From: an uncultured Massilia sp.
Lineage (GTDB): Bacteria > Pseudomonadota > Gammaproteobacteria > Burkholderiales > Burkholderiaceae_D
Direction: 5' to 3'
Assembly: GCA_913778765.1 (NCBI GenBank)
Contig: CAJYXO010000103.1
Location: 1 to 62,195, forward strand
Length of the DNA: 62,195 nucleotides
Positions within the stretch are counted from its first letter, which is position 1. Each line of letters begins with the position of its first letter. Under the pieces are notes generated by a model that had not been told where the DNA came from, searched no databases, and saw only the letters and a list, made by a program, of their open reading frames with translations. The position numbers and the translations under genes are program-made. Positions 40,564-49,656 of this stretch are shown piece after piece.

Positions 40564-41703
40564 ATGCCATCGATTTTCAAGATTGCGCCGCTGGCGCTGG
40601 CCGCAGGCCTGTTCGCCATCGGCGCACAAGCCCAGGCCCAGGACCAGGTCGTGCGCATCGGCGTGAGCGGCCCGCTGTCCGGCGCGAACGCCTTTGCCGG
40701 CAAGGACAACGAGAACGGCGTGCGCCTGGCGGTCGAAGAACTCAACGCGCAGAAGCTCAAGGCGGGCGGCAAGACCTTGCGTTTCGAGCTGATGTCCGAA
40801 GACGACCAGGGCGACCCGAAAGCCGGCGTGAACGTGGCCCAGAAATTCGCCGACGCCGGCGTCAAGTTCGTGCTCGGTCCCTACAATTCGGGCGTCGCGA
40901 TTCCCGCCTCGCGCGTGTACAACGATGCCGGCATCCTGATGTCGACGGTCGGCACCAACCCGAAGATCACCCAGTCGCGCTATCCGCACGTGTTTCGCAT
41001 CGTCGCCAGCGACAACCAGGTCGGCGGCTCGATGGCGGCCTACGCGGCCAAGGAACTCAAGATCAAGACCGTCGGCGTGATCGACGACCGCACCGCCTTC
41101 GGCCAGGGCATCGCCGAGGAGTTCGCGAAGCAGGCGCGCGCCAACGGCCTGAACGTGGCCGGCCGCGAGTTCACCAACGACAAGGCCAGCGATTTCGCCG
41201 CCATCCTGACCGCCTTCCGCGCCAAGAAGGTCGACGCGATCTTCTTCGGCGGCTATGCGCCGCAGGGTGCGCCGATGGCGCGCCAGATGAAACAGCTCGG
41301 CATGGCCAACGTGCGCCTGCTTGGCGGCGACACCCTGTGCAGCCCCGAGATGGCCAAGCTGGGCGGTGATGCCGTCGCCGGTAACGTGCTGTGCGCCCAG
41401 GCCGGCGCGATGCTCGACAAGCAGCCCGGCGGCCCGGCCTTCAAGGCGCGCTACAAGCAGCGCTTCCAGCGCGAGCCGGACGTCTACGCGCCGGCCTTCT
41501 ACGACCAGGCCATGTTCTACGCCCAGGCGATGAAGAATGCGAACTCGGTCGATGCTGCGGCGGTGAGCAAGGCCCTGCACACCATGAGCTACCAGGGCGT
41601 GGCCGGCACCTATGGCTACGATGCGAGCGGCAACCTGAAGAAGACCGCGGTGACGGTGTACACCTTCAAGGGCGGCGCGCTGTCGCCGCTGGCCAGCTAT
41701 TAA
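40564..41703 (+). CDS. Branched-chain amino-acid-type ABC substrate-binding protein (LivJ family)
   Basis: 379 aa with a signal peptide (LALAAGLFAIGAQAQA, cleavage near 24-26). Type I periplasmic binding fold with the family blocks IGVSGPLSGANAFAGKDNENG, GPYNSGVAIPASRVYNDAGI and DDRTAFGQGIAEEFAKQ. No permease or ATPase gene accompanies it, so it must serve a transporter encoded elsewhere. GGAGA lies upstream of the ATG. Its neighbour Lrp regulator may control it. A perfect terminator follows. Confidence 0.92.
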   Translation: MPSIFKIAPLALAAGLFAIGAQAQAQDQVVRIGVSGPLSGANAFAGKDNENGVRLAVEELNAQKLKAGGKTLRFELMSEDDQGDPKAGVNVAQKFADAGVKFVLGPYNSGVAIPASRVYNDAGILMSTVGTNPKITQSRYPHVFRIVASDNQVGGSMAAYAAKELKIKTVGVIDDRTAFGQGIAEEFAKQARANGLNVAGREFTNDKASDFAAILTAFRAKKVDAIFFGGYAPQGAPMARQMKQLGMANVRLLGGDTLCSPEMAKLGGDAVAGNVLCAQAGAMLDKQPGGPAFKARYKQRFQREPDVYAPAFYDQAMFYAQAMKNANSVDAAAVSKALHTMSYQGVAGTYGYDASGNLKKTAVTVYTFKGGALSPLASY

Positions 41704-41731
41704 GCAGCCGTCGTAAAGACTGGCACTCCAG

Positions 41732-41759
41732 GCGGCGACAAGCGTATCCTTGTCGCCGC
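41732..41759 (+). terminator. Intrinsic terminator after the LivJ-type gene
   Basis: GCGGCGACAAG (41732-41742) and CTTGTCGCCGC (41749-41759) form a perfect 11-bp stem around CGTATC, followed by TCTTCTTTTAT. It ends only about 15 nt before the DUF885 start codon at 41784. Confidence 0.88.
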
Positions 41760-41783
41760 TCTTCTTTTATCGCATACCAGAAC

Positions 41784-43598
41784 ATGAAACACATCCTGAA
41801 GCTGGGCGCAATCGCATGCGCCGCCATGATCGCCTGCGCACCCGCCGGCGCCGCCGCCGACGCCAAGCCGGCTGCCGCGCAGACCGTCAACGCCACTGCC
41901 AGCGCCGAAGCGAAGCGCCTGAACAAGCTGGCCGACGAATACTACGATGCGCTGGCGCGCTTCGACCCGGTGTCGGCCGGCGAGAGCGGCGACAACCGCT
42001 TCGCCGGCGAGATCGGCATGTCGATCTCCGCCAAGAACCGCGCCGCCCAGTTCGCGCGCTACAAGGATTACCTGAAGCGCCTGCACACGATCCAGCGCGG
42101 CGCCCTGACACAGCGCGACCAGACCAGCTACGATATCCTCGACTACGAGCTCACGACCGCCCTGCGCTTCGAGCCCTTCCCCGAGCACCTGCTGCCGATC
42201 ACGCAAATGGACAGCCTGCCGGTCATGCTGGCGAACTACGCCGGCGGCGAAGGCGCCCAGCCGCTGTCGACCGTGAAGGATTACCAGGCTTACCTGAGCC
42301 GCCTGAACCAGCTCGGCCCCTGGATCGACCAGGCCATCGCGAATATGCGCGAAGGAATGAAGCGCGGCGTGGTGCAGCCGAAGGCGATCATGCTGTCCGC
42401 CCTGCCCCAGTTCAAGCAGCTGGTGGCGAACAAGCCGGAAGACAGCATTTATTACACGCCGGCGAAGAAGCTGCCGGCCGCGTTCTCCGATGCGGACAAG
42501 AAGAAGCTGGTGGACGGCTACCGCAGCACCATCGCCAACAAGCTGAATCCGGCGCTGGTCCGCCTGGCTGCCTTCCTGGAGAAGGAATACATCCCGGCCT
42601 GCCGCACCAGCACCGGCTGGAGCGCCCTGCCGCAGGGCATGGACTGGTACCTGGTGCGCGTCGCCAGCCAGACCACCACCGACCTGCAGCCGGAGCAGAT
42701 CCACCAGATCGGCCTGAAGGAAGTGGCGCGCATCCAGAGCGAATACGCGCGCATCGGTCCGCAGATGGGCTACAACGGCCCGGCCGCCGGACTGCCGACC
42801 TGGGTGCTGGAGCAGCCGAAGTACAAGCCTTTTAAAACCGACAAGGAAGTCATCGAGGTCTACCGCAAGCTGGACGCGCAACTGAGAACGAAGCTGCCGG
42901 CGCTGTTCACGCTGCGTCCGAAGACCCCGCTCGACCTGCGCCTGGAGCCGGAACTGTCGCGCGCCACGGCCTCCGACCACTACACGCCGCCGGCGGTGGA
43001 CGGCACGCGTCCGGGCGTGTTCTGGTCGGTGGTGAACGATCCAACCCAGTACGGCAGTACCGGCATGGTCACGCTGTTCCTCCACGAAGGCCAGCCGGGC
43101 CACCACTTCCACATCGCCCTGATGCAGGAACTGGACCTGCCGAATTTCCGCAAATTCGGCGGCAACAACGCCTTCACCGAAGGCTGGGCGCTGTATGCGG
43201 AAACCCTGGGCAAGGAGATGGGCCTGTTCGACAAGCCGGAAGATTATTTCGGCCACCTGAACGACGAGATGCTGCGCGCCGTGCGCCTGGTGGTCGACAC
43301 CGGCATGCACGCGAAGGGCTGGACCCGGGAGCAATCGATCCAGTACATGCGCGAGACGCTGGGCTATCCGGAATCGATCGCGCGCAGCGAGACCGAACGC
43401 TACATGGCCTGGCCGGGCCAGGCGCTGGGCTACAAGATCGGTTCGCTGAAGATCCAGGAACTGCGCCGCCGCGCGGAAAAAGAGCTGGGTCCGAAGTTCA
43501 GCCTGCCGAAGTTCCACGAGATCGTGCTGGGTGAAGGCACGCTGCCGCTGGCGCTGCTGGAGAAGAAGGTGGACCGGTGGATTGCGGACAGTAAGTAA
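41784..43598 (+). CDS. DUF885-family exported zincin-like peptidase
   Basis: 604 aa from ATG 41784 (MKHILKLGAIACAAMIACAP); open frame upstream is non-coding. Signal peptide with a possible lipobox-like Cys region (AAMIAC). The catalytic block HEGQPGHHFHIAL near 435 and FTEGWALYAETLGKEMG near 465 give a gluzincin-type HExxxGH plus downstream Glu. DUF885 proteins are thought to be metallopeptidases; substrate unknown. Its start is just past the terminator, and a weak TTGTCG-17-CATACC could give a leaderless message. Confidence 0.85.
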   Translation: MKHILKLGAIACAAMIACAPAGAAADAKPAAAQTVNATASAEAKRLNKLADEYYDALARFDPVSAGESGDNRFAGEIGMSISAKNRAAQFARYKDYLKRLHTIQRGALTQRDQTSYDILDYELTTALRFEPFPEHLLPITQMDSLPVMLANYAGGEGAQPLSTVKDYQAYLSRLNQLGPWIDQAIANMREGMKRGVVQPKAIMLSALPQFKQLVANKPEDSIYYTPAKKLPAAFSDADKKKLVDGYRSTIANKLNPALVRLAAFLEKEYIPACRTSTGWSALPQGMDWYLVRVASQTTTDLQPEQIHQIGLKEVARIQSEYARIGPQMGYNGPAAGLPTWVLEQPKYKPFKTDKEVIEVYRKLDAQLRTKLPALFTLRPKTPLDLRLEPELSRATASDHYTPPAVDGTRPGVFWSVVNDPTQYGSTGMVTLFLHEGQPGHHFHIALMQELDLPNFRKFGGNNAFTEGWALYAETLGKEMGLFDKPEDYFGHLNDEMLRAVRLVVDTGMHAKGWTREQSIQYMRETLGYPESIARSETERYMAWPGQALGYKIGSLKIQELRRRAEKELGPKFSLPKFHEIVLGEGTLPLALLEKKVDRWIADSK

Positions 43599-43608
43599 GC
43601 GCTTGAAC

Positions 43609-43636
43609 CGTCGTTCCCGCGCAGGCGGGAACGACG
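43609..43636. repeat. Dispersed palindromic repeat, copy B (single hairpin)
   Basis: CGTCGTTCCCGC and GCGGGAACGACG form a perfect 12-bp inverted repeat around GCAG. It lies between convergent genes ending at 43598 and 43661 and could serve both as terminator. Confidence 0.85.
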
Positions 43637-43660
43637 TGCATCAACCGCGCGGACGACGGA

Positions 43661-45349
43661 TCAGCGGTCCGGCGCCACGCGCCACACCACCCCGCCCGCG
43701 TCATCGACCACCAGCAGCGCACCATCCTGCGCCACCGTCACCGCCGCCGGGCGGCCCCAGACGTCACGGTCGCTCAGCACCATGCCGGTCATGAAGTCCT
43801 GGTACTGGCCGGTCGGCGCGCCGTTCTTCATCATCACGCGGATCACCTTGTAGCCGGTGCGGATGCCGCGGTTCCAGGAGCCGTGCAGGGCCAGGAAAAT
43901 GTCGCCTTCGTACTCCTTCGGGAAGGCGTGCTTCGCGCCTGCCGGGGCCTGGTAGACCACCATGCCGAGCGGCGCCGAGTGGGCCTGGATCAGGGTGTCG
44001 GGCACGGTCACCTTGCCCTTCAGGTCGGGACGGATGCCCTTCAGGCGCGGGTCTTCGTGGTCGCCCAGGTAGTACCACGGCCAGCCGTAGAAGCCGCCCG
44101 GCTTCACGCGGGTCACGTAATCCGGCGGCAGATTGTCACCCAGTTCGTCGCGCTCGTTCACGCTGCAGAACAGGTCGCCCGTCTGTGGGTGCACCAGCAT
44201 GCCGACGCAGTTGCGCAGGCCGTTGGCGAAGTTGCGGCGATTCTTGCCGTCGGGGTCGAAGGCCAGCACGGTGGCACGATCAAGCTCCTCGGCCCAGGCG
44301 CCGCCCAGGCCGTGCGCCTTTTCCCATTGCGCCAGCGGCTGCGGCGGCGCCTTGCCGATGCCGCTGGCGATGTTGGTGGCCGAACCCACCGACACGAACA
44401 GGGTCTTGTCGTCCTTCGAGAAGGCCAGCGTGCGCGTGGTATGGCCGCCGGTGGTGTCGCTCAGCTTGTCGACGATGGTTTCCGGTTCGCCTTTCGCTTT
44501 CAGGTCGCCGTTCGCGTACGGGAAGCGCACCACCGAGTTGACGTTGGCGACGTACAGGTACTTCGGGTTCGGACCGGACGGCCACAGCGCCAGCCCGTAG
44601 GGACGCGACAGGCCGCTGGCGAACACGCTCGCGCCGTCCGCCTTGTCGCCGTCTTTCGCGCGCAGGATGCTCAGCTGGCCTTTGCCCGTTTCGGCCAGAA
44701 TGATGTCGCCGTTCGGCGCGCGCAGCGCCAGGCGCGCCTTGCCGGTGTCGCCGGCGAACATCGAGATCCTGAAGCCTTTCGGTACGGCCGGCATCGCATT
44801 GTCCGGACGCGCGGCGACCTTCGGGCCGTTGCCGGCGCTTTCGCTGGCGAAGGGCGCGACGAGTTTATCGACCGTCAGGTGATGCAGGTCGCCCGGCTTG
44901 TCCTCGGTCCAGGCGCCGGCCTTGGCGCCGCTTGCCGTCGGTGCGGCGGCAGCCGGTGCGGCGGCCTTGCCGCTCTGCGAAGCCAGGTAATCGATCGTGG
45001 CGGCGCGCGCCTTGCTGTCTGCGATCCCGATCGGCATCGCGGTGCCCGGCACGTCCTTGCCCGGGTCGCGCAGGAAGACATCGAGCTCTTCGCGGGTCCA
45101 GGTCTTGCCGGCGGCGCCGGCCCTGGTCAGCGCATCGGTGTAGTTGTAGCCGGCCACGCCGGCAGCCTTGCGGCCGACCACGTTGTACAGGCCCGGGCCG
45201 GCGCGCGAACCCATCTTCGCGTCGACGGTGTGGCAGCTGGCGCAGTTGCGCTCGAAGTAGGTCTGGCCGGCCGAGGGGGCGGCTTGCGCCGGCCCTGCGG
45301 CCAGCCATGCCAGCGCGGCGGCATGAAACGCCAGGATGGTGCGATGCAT
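43661..45349 (-). CDS. Cytochrome c-sorbosone/PQQ-type sugar dehydrogenase fusion
   Basis: 562 aa from ATG 45349, with AAGGAGAACAAT upstream. Signal peptide, then a class I cytochrome c domain with heme motif CASCH at 36-40 and a Met ligand in GTAMPIG near 104. A linker rich in Ala/Pro leads to a beta-propeller of the sorbosone/glucose dehydrogenase (GSDH) type (about 185-560; RLALRAPNGDIILAET, GLSRPYGLAL, GWPWYYLGDHEDPRL). It should oxidise a sugar or aldose in the periplasm and pass electrons through its own heme. PQQ use is inferred from the family. Confidence 0.87.
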   Translation of the reverse strand: MHRTILAFHAAALAWLAAGPAQAAPSAGQTYFERNCASCHTVDAKMGSRAGPGLYNVVGRKAAGVAGYNYTDALTRAGAAGKTWTREELDVFLRDPGKDVPGTAMPIGIADSKARAATIDYLASQSGKAAAPAAAAPTASGAKAGAWTEDKPGDLHHLTVDKLVAPFASESAGNGPKVAARPDNAMPAVPKGFRISMFAGDTGKARLALRAPNGDIILAETGKGQLSILRAKDGDKADGASVFASGLSRPYGLALWPSGPNPKYLYVANVNSVVRFPYANGDLKAKGEPETIVDKLSDTTGGHTTRTLAFSKDDKTLFVSVGSATNIASGIGKAPPQPLAQWEKAHGLGGAWAEELDRATVLAFDPDGKNRRNFANGLRNCVGMLVHPQTGDLFCSVNERDELGDNLPPDYVTRVKPGGFYGWPWYYLGDHEDPRLKGIRPDLKGKVTVPDTLIQAHSAPLGMVVYQAPAGAKHAFPKEYEGDIFLALHGSWNRGIRTGYKVIRVMMKNGAPTGQYQDFMTGMVLSDRDVWGRPAAVTVAQDGALLVVDDAGGVVWRVAPDR

Positions 45350-45375
45350 ATTGTTCTCCTTGTTGAATCGAACAC

Positions 45376-47064
45376 TCAGTCGATCAGGAAGACCGGATAA
45401 CGGCGCCACTCCGGCTCGCGCCAGCGCGCGCAGTGGGCGAAGATGAAGTCCAGCACCGCGCCCTGGTCTTCCAGCAGCTGCGGGTTGGCCTGCTTCCAGT
45501 CTTCGAACTTCGCGGCCAGTTCCGGCTCGTCGCGCAGCAGCTTCCCGGCCTCGTCCTCGAACACATAGTCCGAGTAAGCTTCCTTCTTTTCCAGCACGCT
45601 GTTGAAGAAGCCCCAGCGGAAGAAGCTGTCGTGGCCCAGCGGTTCCAGCATCTCGACCGCGTAGCGGGCATTGTCCTGGTCCAGCGGCACGATGTAGTCG
45701 CCGGCACGCAGGGTGACCGTGGCGCAGCGGCGCTCGAGCTGCACGTCGTCGTGGAACATGTGGCCTTCGTAGGCGTGCGGACGCGAGCTCACCGAGCGCA
45801 CGTGGTAGCAGGACAGTTCCTGCTCACGGTCCGCTTCGACGCGCTCCATGCGCACGCCGTTCCACTGCAGGCGCTCGATGACTTCGCGCCACTGCTGCGG
45901 CACCACGTAGGCGCGCGGCGCCCACACCACGATGTCGGCCGGATAGCTGTTGAAGTAAGGGATGTCCTTCTCGAACGGTGCGCTGCGGTCGTACCACAGG
46001 CGCTGGTAATTACCCAGCACGCTTGCCTTGTACTTCGCCTCGTAACCCTTGAAGCGGAAGCTGGACGGATTCGCTTCATCCATCGCCCAGTGGACCGGCC
46101 ACTCGCGGCGCGTGCGGCCCTGCTCTTTTGCGGCGCGGCGCAAGGCGGCGATCTTGTCGCCGTTGGCGACGGTGAAATCGAGCGCCGTCTCGACCAGCGC
46201 GCGCATCGAGTGGTAGCGGTCGGCGAAGGGCTTCAGCATGTGGGTCTCGGGCATGAAGCCGATCGTGTGGTGCAGGGCCGCGTAGCCGGTCGAGAAGCGC
46301 GGCGTTTCGAGGAAGTCGGCGATGCCGTCGTCGGGCGTGTCCTTGACCGGGTTCACATAGGGGCAGGTCGGCCAGCCGCGTTTTTCCATCTCGGCGTACA
46401 TGGCCGGCAGCATGGTGTCGCGGAGAAAAGCGCCGAGTGCTCCGCCCAGCTTGTCGGCCTGGGTCTGGATCAGGGTCATGGTGTAGCTGTAGTCGGCGCC
46501 GTTCGAGGTGTGGGTGTCGACCATCACGTCCGGATCCCAGGCGCTGAAGAATTCATTGAACACGCGTGCGGTCAGGGTGTCGCACTTGACGAAGTCGCGG
46601 TTCAGGTCGAGGTGGCGGCTGTTGCCGCGGAAGCCGAAGGACTCCGGCCCTTCCTGGTTCACGCGCGAGGTGTTCTGGCGGTTGAAGGCGCCGTCGACGT
46701 TGTACAGCGGGATGAAGATGAATACCGTGCGACCCAGCGCGGCCAGGCGTTCCGGCTCCTGGCAGAAGTCGCGCACCAGCGCCATGCAGGCGTCCACGCC
46801 TTCCGGCTCGCCCGGGTGAATGCCGTTATTGTTGAAGAACACCGGGCGCTGGTCGCGCTTGATCTCGAAGCGGTCGAACACGCCGTCCGCGCTGACCACG
46901 CCGGCGTGGATCGGCACGCCGGCGTCCGAAGTGCCGATCTGGCTGAAGCGCAGCACGCGCGGGTAGCGCCTGGCGAGGTCCTCGTACCAGGCGATGCAAT
47001 CGGCCCAGGTGGTGGTCTGGTTCTGGTTGCCCTTCTCGAAAGGCGTCTTCAATTCATTGGACAT
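45376..47064 (-). CDS. M14-family zinc carboxypeptidase-like protein
   Basis: 562 aa. The M14 zinc ligands are visible: NNNGIHPGEPEG near 77-88 (HxxE), VDTHTSN near 182 (third His), and the catalytic-type Glu in FMPETHMLKPF near 270. RHLDLNRDFV provides the substrate-binding Arg/Asn region. No signal peptide, so cytoplasmic unless exported otherwise. About 250 C-terminal residues extend beyond the catalytic domain. The gene begins 21 bp after the HK gene, so it may belong to the same operon. Confidence 0.85.
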   Translation of the reverse strand: MSNELKTPFEKGNQNQTTTWADCIAWYEDLARRYPRVLRFSQIGTSDAGVPIHAGVVSADGVFDRFEIKRDQRPVFFNNNGIHPGEPEGVDACMALVRDFCQEPERLAALGRTVFIFIPLYNVDGAFNRQNTSRVNQEGPESFGFRGNSRHLDLNRDFVKCDTLTARVFNEFFSAWDPDVMVDTHTSNGADYSYTMTLIQTQADKLGGALGAFLRDTMLPAMYAEMEKRGWPTCPYVNPVKDTPDDGIADFLETPRFSTGYAALHHTIGFMPETHMLKPFADRYHSMRALVETALDFTVANGDKIAALRRAAKEQGRTRREWPVHWAMDEANPSSFRFKGYEAKYKASVLGNYQRLWYDRSAPFEKDIPYFNSYPADIVVWAPRAYVVPQQWREVIERLQWNGVRMERVEADREQELSCYHVRSVSSRPHAYEGHMFHDDVQLERRCATVTLRAGDYIVPLDQDNARYAVEMLEPLGHDSFFRWGFFNSVLEKKEAYSDYVFEDEAGKLLRDEPELAAKFEDWKQANPQLLEDQGAVLDFIFAHCARWREPEWRRYPVFLID

Positions 47065-47085
47065 GATGACCTTCTATGTAAAAAC

Positions 47086-48621
47086 CTACGATACCGCAGT
47101 ATCGTCCTTGAGTGGCAGCGTGATCGCCACCGTGGTGCCGCCGCCGGGCTGGGAGTGCACGTGGATGGTGCCGCCGACGGCGAACACGCGCTCGCGCATG
47201 CCGATGATGCCGATCCCCTCCGAAGCCACCGCCGGATCGAAGCCTTCGCCGTCGTCGCCGACCTCGATGTGCAGCGCTTCGTCTTCTTCCGACAGCACCA
47301 GGCTGACCTCGGCGGACGTCGCCCGGGCGTGCTTCATGATGTTGGACAGCGCTTCCTGCACGATGCGGTAGGCGGAAATCGCCAGCTCATTGCCGAGGCG
47401 CGAGAAATCGCCCTCGGAGTGAAAGGCGAAGGCGACACCGGAACTGGAACGGTAATGGCTGACCATCTCCTCCACCGCGCCGTGCAGGCCCAGCATGTCC
47501 AGCACTTCCGGACGCAGGCGGCGCACCAGGCGGCGGCCGTTGGCGTACAGGTCGAGCGCCAGCTTGGTGATGGCCTGGGCCTTGGCGCCGATCTGCTCGA
47601 CTTCCGGCCCCGGCGTGGCCTTTGCCGCCAGCTGCTGGATGGTCTGCGATTCGAGGCGCACCGCGATCAGCGAGGCATTCAGTTCGTCGTGGATCTCGAC
47701 CGCGATGCTCTTGCGCTCGTCCTCGATGATGCTGTTCACTTTTTGAATCAGCTTGCGCTTGTCGGCGTCGGCGCGCAGCGCCTCGTTGCGCGATTCCAGC
47801 AGGTCGCGGGTGCGCTCGGCCACCTTGTTCTCGAGGTCCTGCTTGGAGCGGTCGAGCGCCACCGACATCTGGCCGATCGAGGCCTGCAGCTCGCCGACCT
47901 CGCCGCCGGTGGTGACGGGCAGTTCGACGCGGTAGTCGCCGCCGCGGATCGCGCGCAGCACCGCGATCGCCTCCTGCAGCGGCACCGTCAGGCTGCGCGC
48001 CAGGATGTAGGCCAGCAGACCGGAAGCGATCAGCGCCAGGCCCGCCATCGCCAGCTCGATGCGGAAGCGCCGCAGCTGCTTGGCCAGCATGCTGGTCGGC
48101 GACATGGTCACCCGCACCCGGCCGACGATTTCGCTGGTGAGGGTCGGCGGGCGCGTGTCGCTGGAAGCGGAGACGTGCGGCGTGCCGTTGTCCGAGAACA
48201 GGTTGATCCACACCACCTGCTTGCGGATCGGCGCCTCGTAGGAACGCGGCTCGGCCTCGATCTCGTGTTCGGAGACGACGCTGACGGCGTTGCTGCCGTC
48301 GGTGTCGACCACGTCGATGCGGTAGACGCTGCGGTCCGACTGCACCAGGCCGTTGATGGTCAGGCGCAGGTCGGACAGGTTGCCGGAAATGACGTTGTAT
48401 TCGCTGGTTTCGGCGAGCGCGCGCGCCAGGATGCGGCCGCGCTCGGCCAGCTCCTCATCCACCTGGGCGCGGTGCGAATACCAGGAATAGGACACGAAGG
48501 ACGTGAACAGCAGCACCACCGGCAGCATGGTGATGAAGGCCATGCGCAGGCCGATGCTCCAGCCGCGCCAGAACCGCAGGACGGAGCCGCGGCGCTCGAT
48601 GGATGAAGCGCGGCGCTTCAT
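47086..48621 (-). CDS. NarX/HisKA_3-type sensor histidine kinase
   Basis: 511 aa. Membrane helices near 28-48 and 190-210 flank a periplasmic sensor of about 140 residues; HAMP follows (about 212-265), then a coiled coil and the HisKA_3 box with phospho-His in VEIHDELNASL near 308, and HATPase blocks EALSNIMKHA and GIIGMRERV. It pairs with the NarL-type regulator of the same operon. Its start overlaps the stop of the ABC binding-protein gene (ATGA). Confidence 0.9.
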   Translation of the reverse strand: MKRRASSIERRGSVLRFWRGWSIGLRMAFITMLPVVLLFTSFVSYSWYSHRAQVDEELAERGRILARALAETSEYNVISGNLSDLRLTINGLVQSDRSVYRIDVVDTDGSNAVSVVSEHEIEAEPRSYEAPIRKQVVWINLFSDNGTPHVSASSDTRPPTLTSEIVGRVRVTMSPTSMLAKQLRRFRIELAMAGLALIASGLLAYILARSLTVPLQEAIAVLRAIRGGDYRVELPVTTGGEVGELQASIGQMSVALDRSKQDLENKVAERTRDLLESRNEALRADADKRKLIQKVNSIIEDERKSIAVEIHDELNASLIAVRLESQTIQQLAAKATPGPEVEQIGAKAQAITKLALDLYANGRRLVRRLRPEVLDMLGLHGAVEEMVSHYRSSSGVAFAFHSEGDFSRLGNELAISAYRIVQEALSNIMKHARATSAEVSLVLSEEDEALHIEVGDDGEGFDPAVASEGIGIIGMRERVFAVGGTIHVHSQPGGGTTVAITLPLKDDTAVS

Positions 48622-49652
48622 GGCTTGCGCGCCGCGGCGGCGCCCGCACTGGCGCCGGGCCGGACGCCGGCGGGCAGGCGGACGAAGTTGCGCACCTCGT
48701 TGTCGACCCGCAGTTCGAGCGAGCGCGCCACGCCTTCGTTGACGATGGTGCGGAAGTAGCGCGGGAACTGCGGCGGCGCCAGCTCGCCCCCGGCCACGTA
48801 GGCGCTGGCGATCTCGGCGATCTGGGCGTCGATGTCCTCGATCTCGGAATAAGTGGTGGCCAGGGCGCCGGCCTTGACCATGTCGCTGGAAAAGCCGATC
48901 ACGCCCTGCTTGTGGCGGTAGGTCGAGAGCAGGATGTTGCGGATGCTTTCGGTGCTGTAGACCGTGCTGTCGGGCAGGGCCAGCAGCACGTCGGTCTGGG
49001 CGATCTGGTTCAGCAGGCGGTTGATGTCCTCGCCGTTGCCGGCGTCCAGCACCACCACGTTGTCGGCCTCCAGCGCCGGTCGCAGGAAGCTGGTATCGGC
49101 GCCGAGGATCGTCGCCACGCGCACCGGCCGGCGATACAGCAGCGCGGCCAGGCGCAGCTGGTCGGCGGGCGCCGGCTCGGCATACACGGCGGTGCTGGCC
49201 ACCGGATGCGCGCCGCCGTGCGCGGTCCTGGTCACGATCGAGCGGTACACCTGGCTCGAGGTGAAGGCGGAGATCACCACGCAGTCGCAGCGCTTCGAGG
49301 CCACCTCGCGCAGGGCCGCCGGACCGACCGCCACGAACAGCATGCGGCGGCGCTGGGCCAGCTCGGTGCGGAACTCGGAGAAGATCGGCACCAGGCGTTT
49401 ATACAGATCCTCGGCGATGCGCTGAGTGAGCGCGCTGTCGTCGGCGGTGACGATCTGGAAGCGGAAGCCCTGGATGGGTTCTTGCGTGGGTTTGGCGGCT
49501 TGGGCGGTGGTGGCGAGGGTCAGGGCCGCAACGAGGCTGGCAAACCTGGATCCCCGCCTGCGCGGGGATGACGGAGCAAGCGTTCGCACGTCTGACGGAG
49601 TGAGCGTTCGCACGTCATTCCCGCGCAGGCGGGAATCCAAGTTTTTCAGCAT
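48618..49652 (-). CDS. Periplasmic ABC-type binding protein (PF04392-like) within a two-component operon
   Basis: 344 aa from ATG 49652. The mature part resembles the ABC_sub_bind family used as sensory partners (VGPAALREVASKRCDC, TILGADTSFLRPAL, IGFSSDMVKAGALAT). The first about 45 residues (DSRLRGNDV..., SPRRRGSRF) are translated palindromic repeat, and the signal peptide (FASLVAALTLATTAQA) comes after them. A GTG start at V of VRTLAPS (near 49577) is an alternative. It starts 5 nt after the regulator stop codon. No permease or ATPase is nearby, so a sensory role with the kinase is plausible. Confidence 0.75.
   Translation of the reverse strand: MLKNLDSRLRGNDVRTLTPSDVRTLAPSSPRRRGSRFASLVAALTLATTAQAAKPTQEPIQGFRFQIVTADDSALTQRIAEDLYKRLVPIFSEFRTELAQRRRMLFVAVGPAALREVASKRCDCVVISAFTSSQVYRSIVTRTAHGGAHPVASTAVYAEPAPADQLRLAALLYRRPVRVATILGADTSFLRPALEADNVVVLDAGNGEDINRLLNQIAQTDVLLALPDSTVYSTESIRNILLSTYRHKQGVIGFSSDMVKAGALATTYSEIEDIDAQIAEIASAYVAGGELAPPQFPRYFRTIVNEGVARSLELRVDNEVRNFVRLPAGVRPGASAGAAAARKP
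49541..49645. repeat. Dispersed palindromic repeat, copy C (within coding sequence)
   Basis: CAAACCTGGATCCCCGCCTG (49541) ... CGGGGATGACGG and, inverted, CGTCATTCCCGCGCAGGCGG ... CAAGTTTTT (to 49645), with two direct copies of AGCGTTCGCACGTC between. It lies inside the 5' end of the binding-protein gene. Confidence 0.85.
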
Positions 49653-49656
49653 CTCT

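Noticed and set aside
45433..48606. A 1057-codon open frame on the plus strand opposite the M14, kinase and binding-protein genes
   Set aside because: Antisense shadow; composition dominated by Ala/Val/His/Arg and no recognisable domain.
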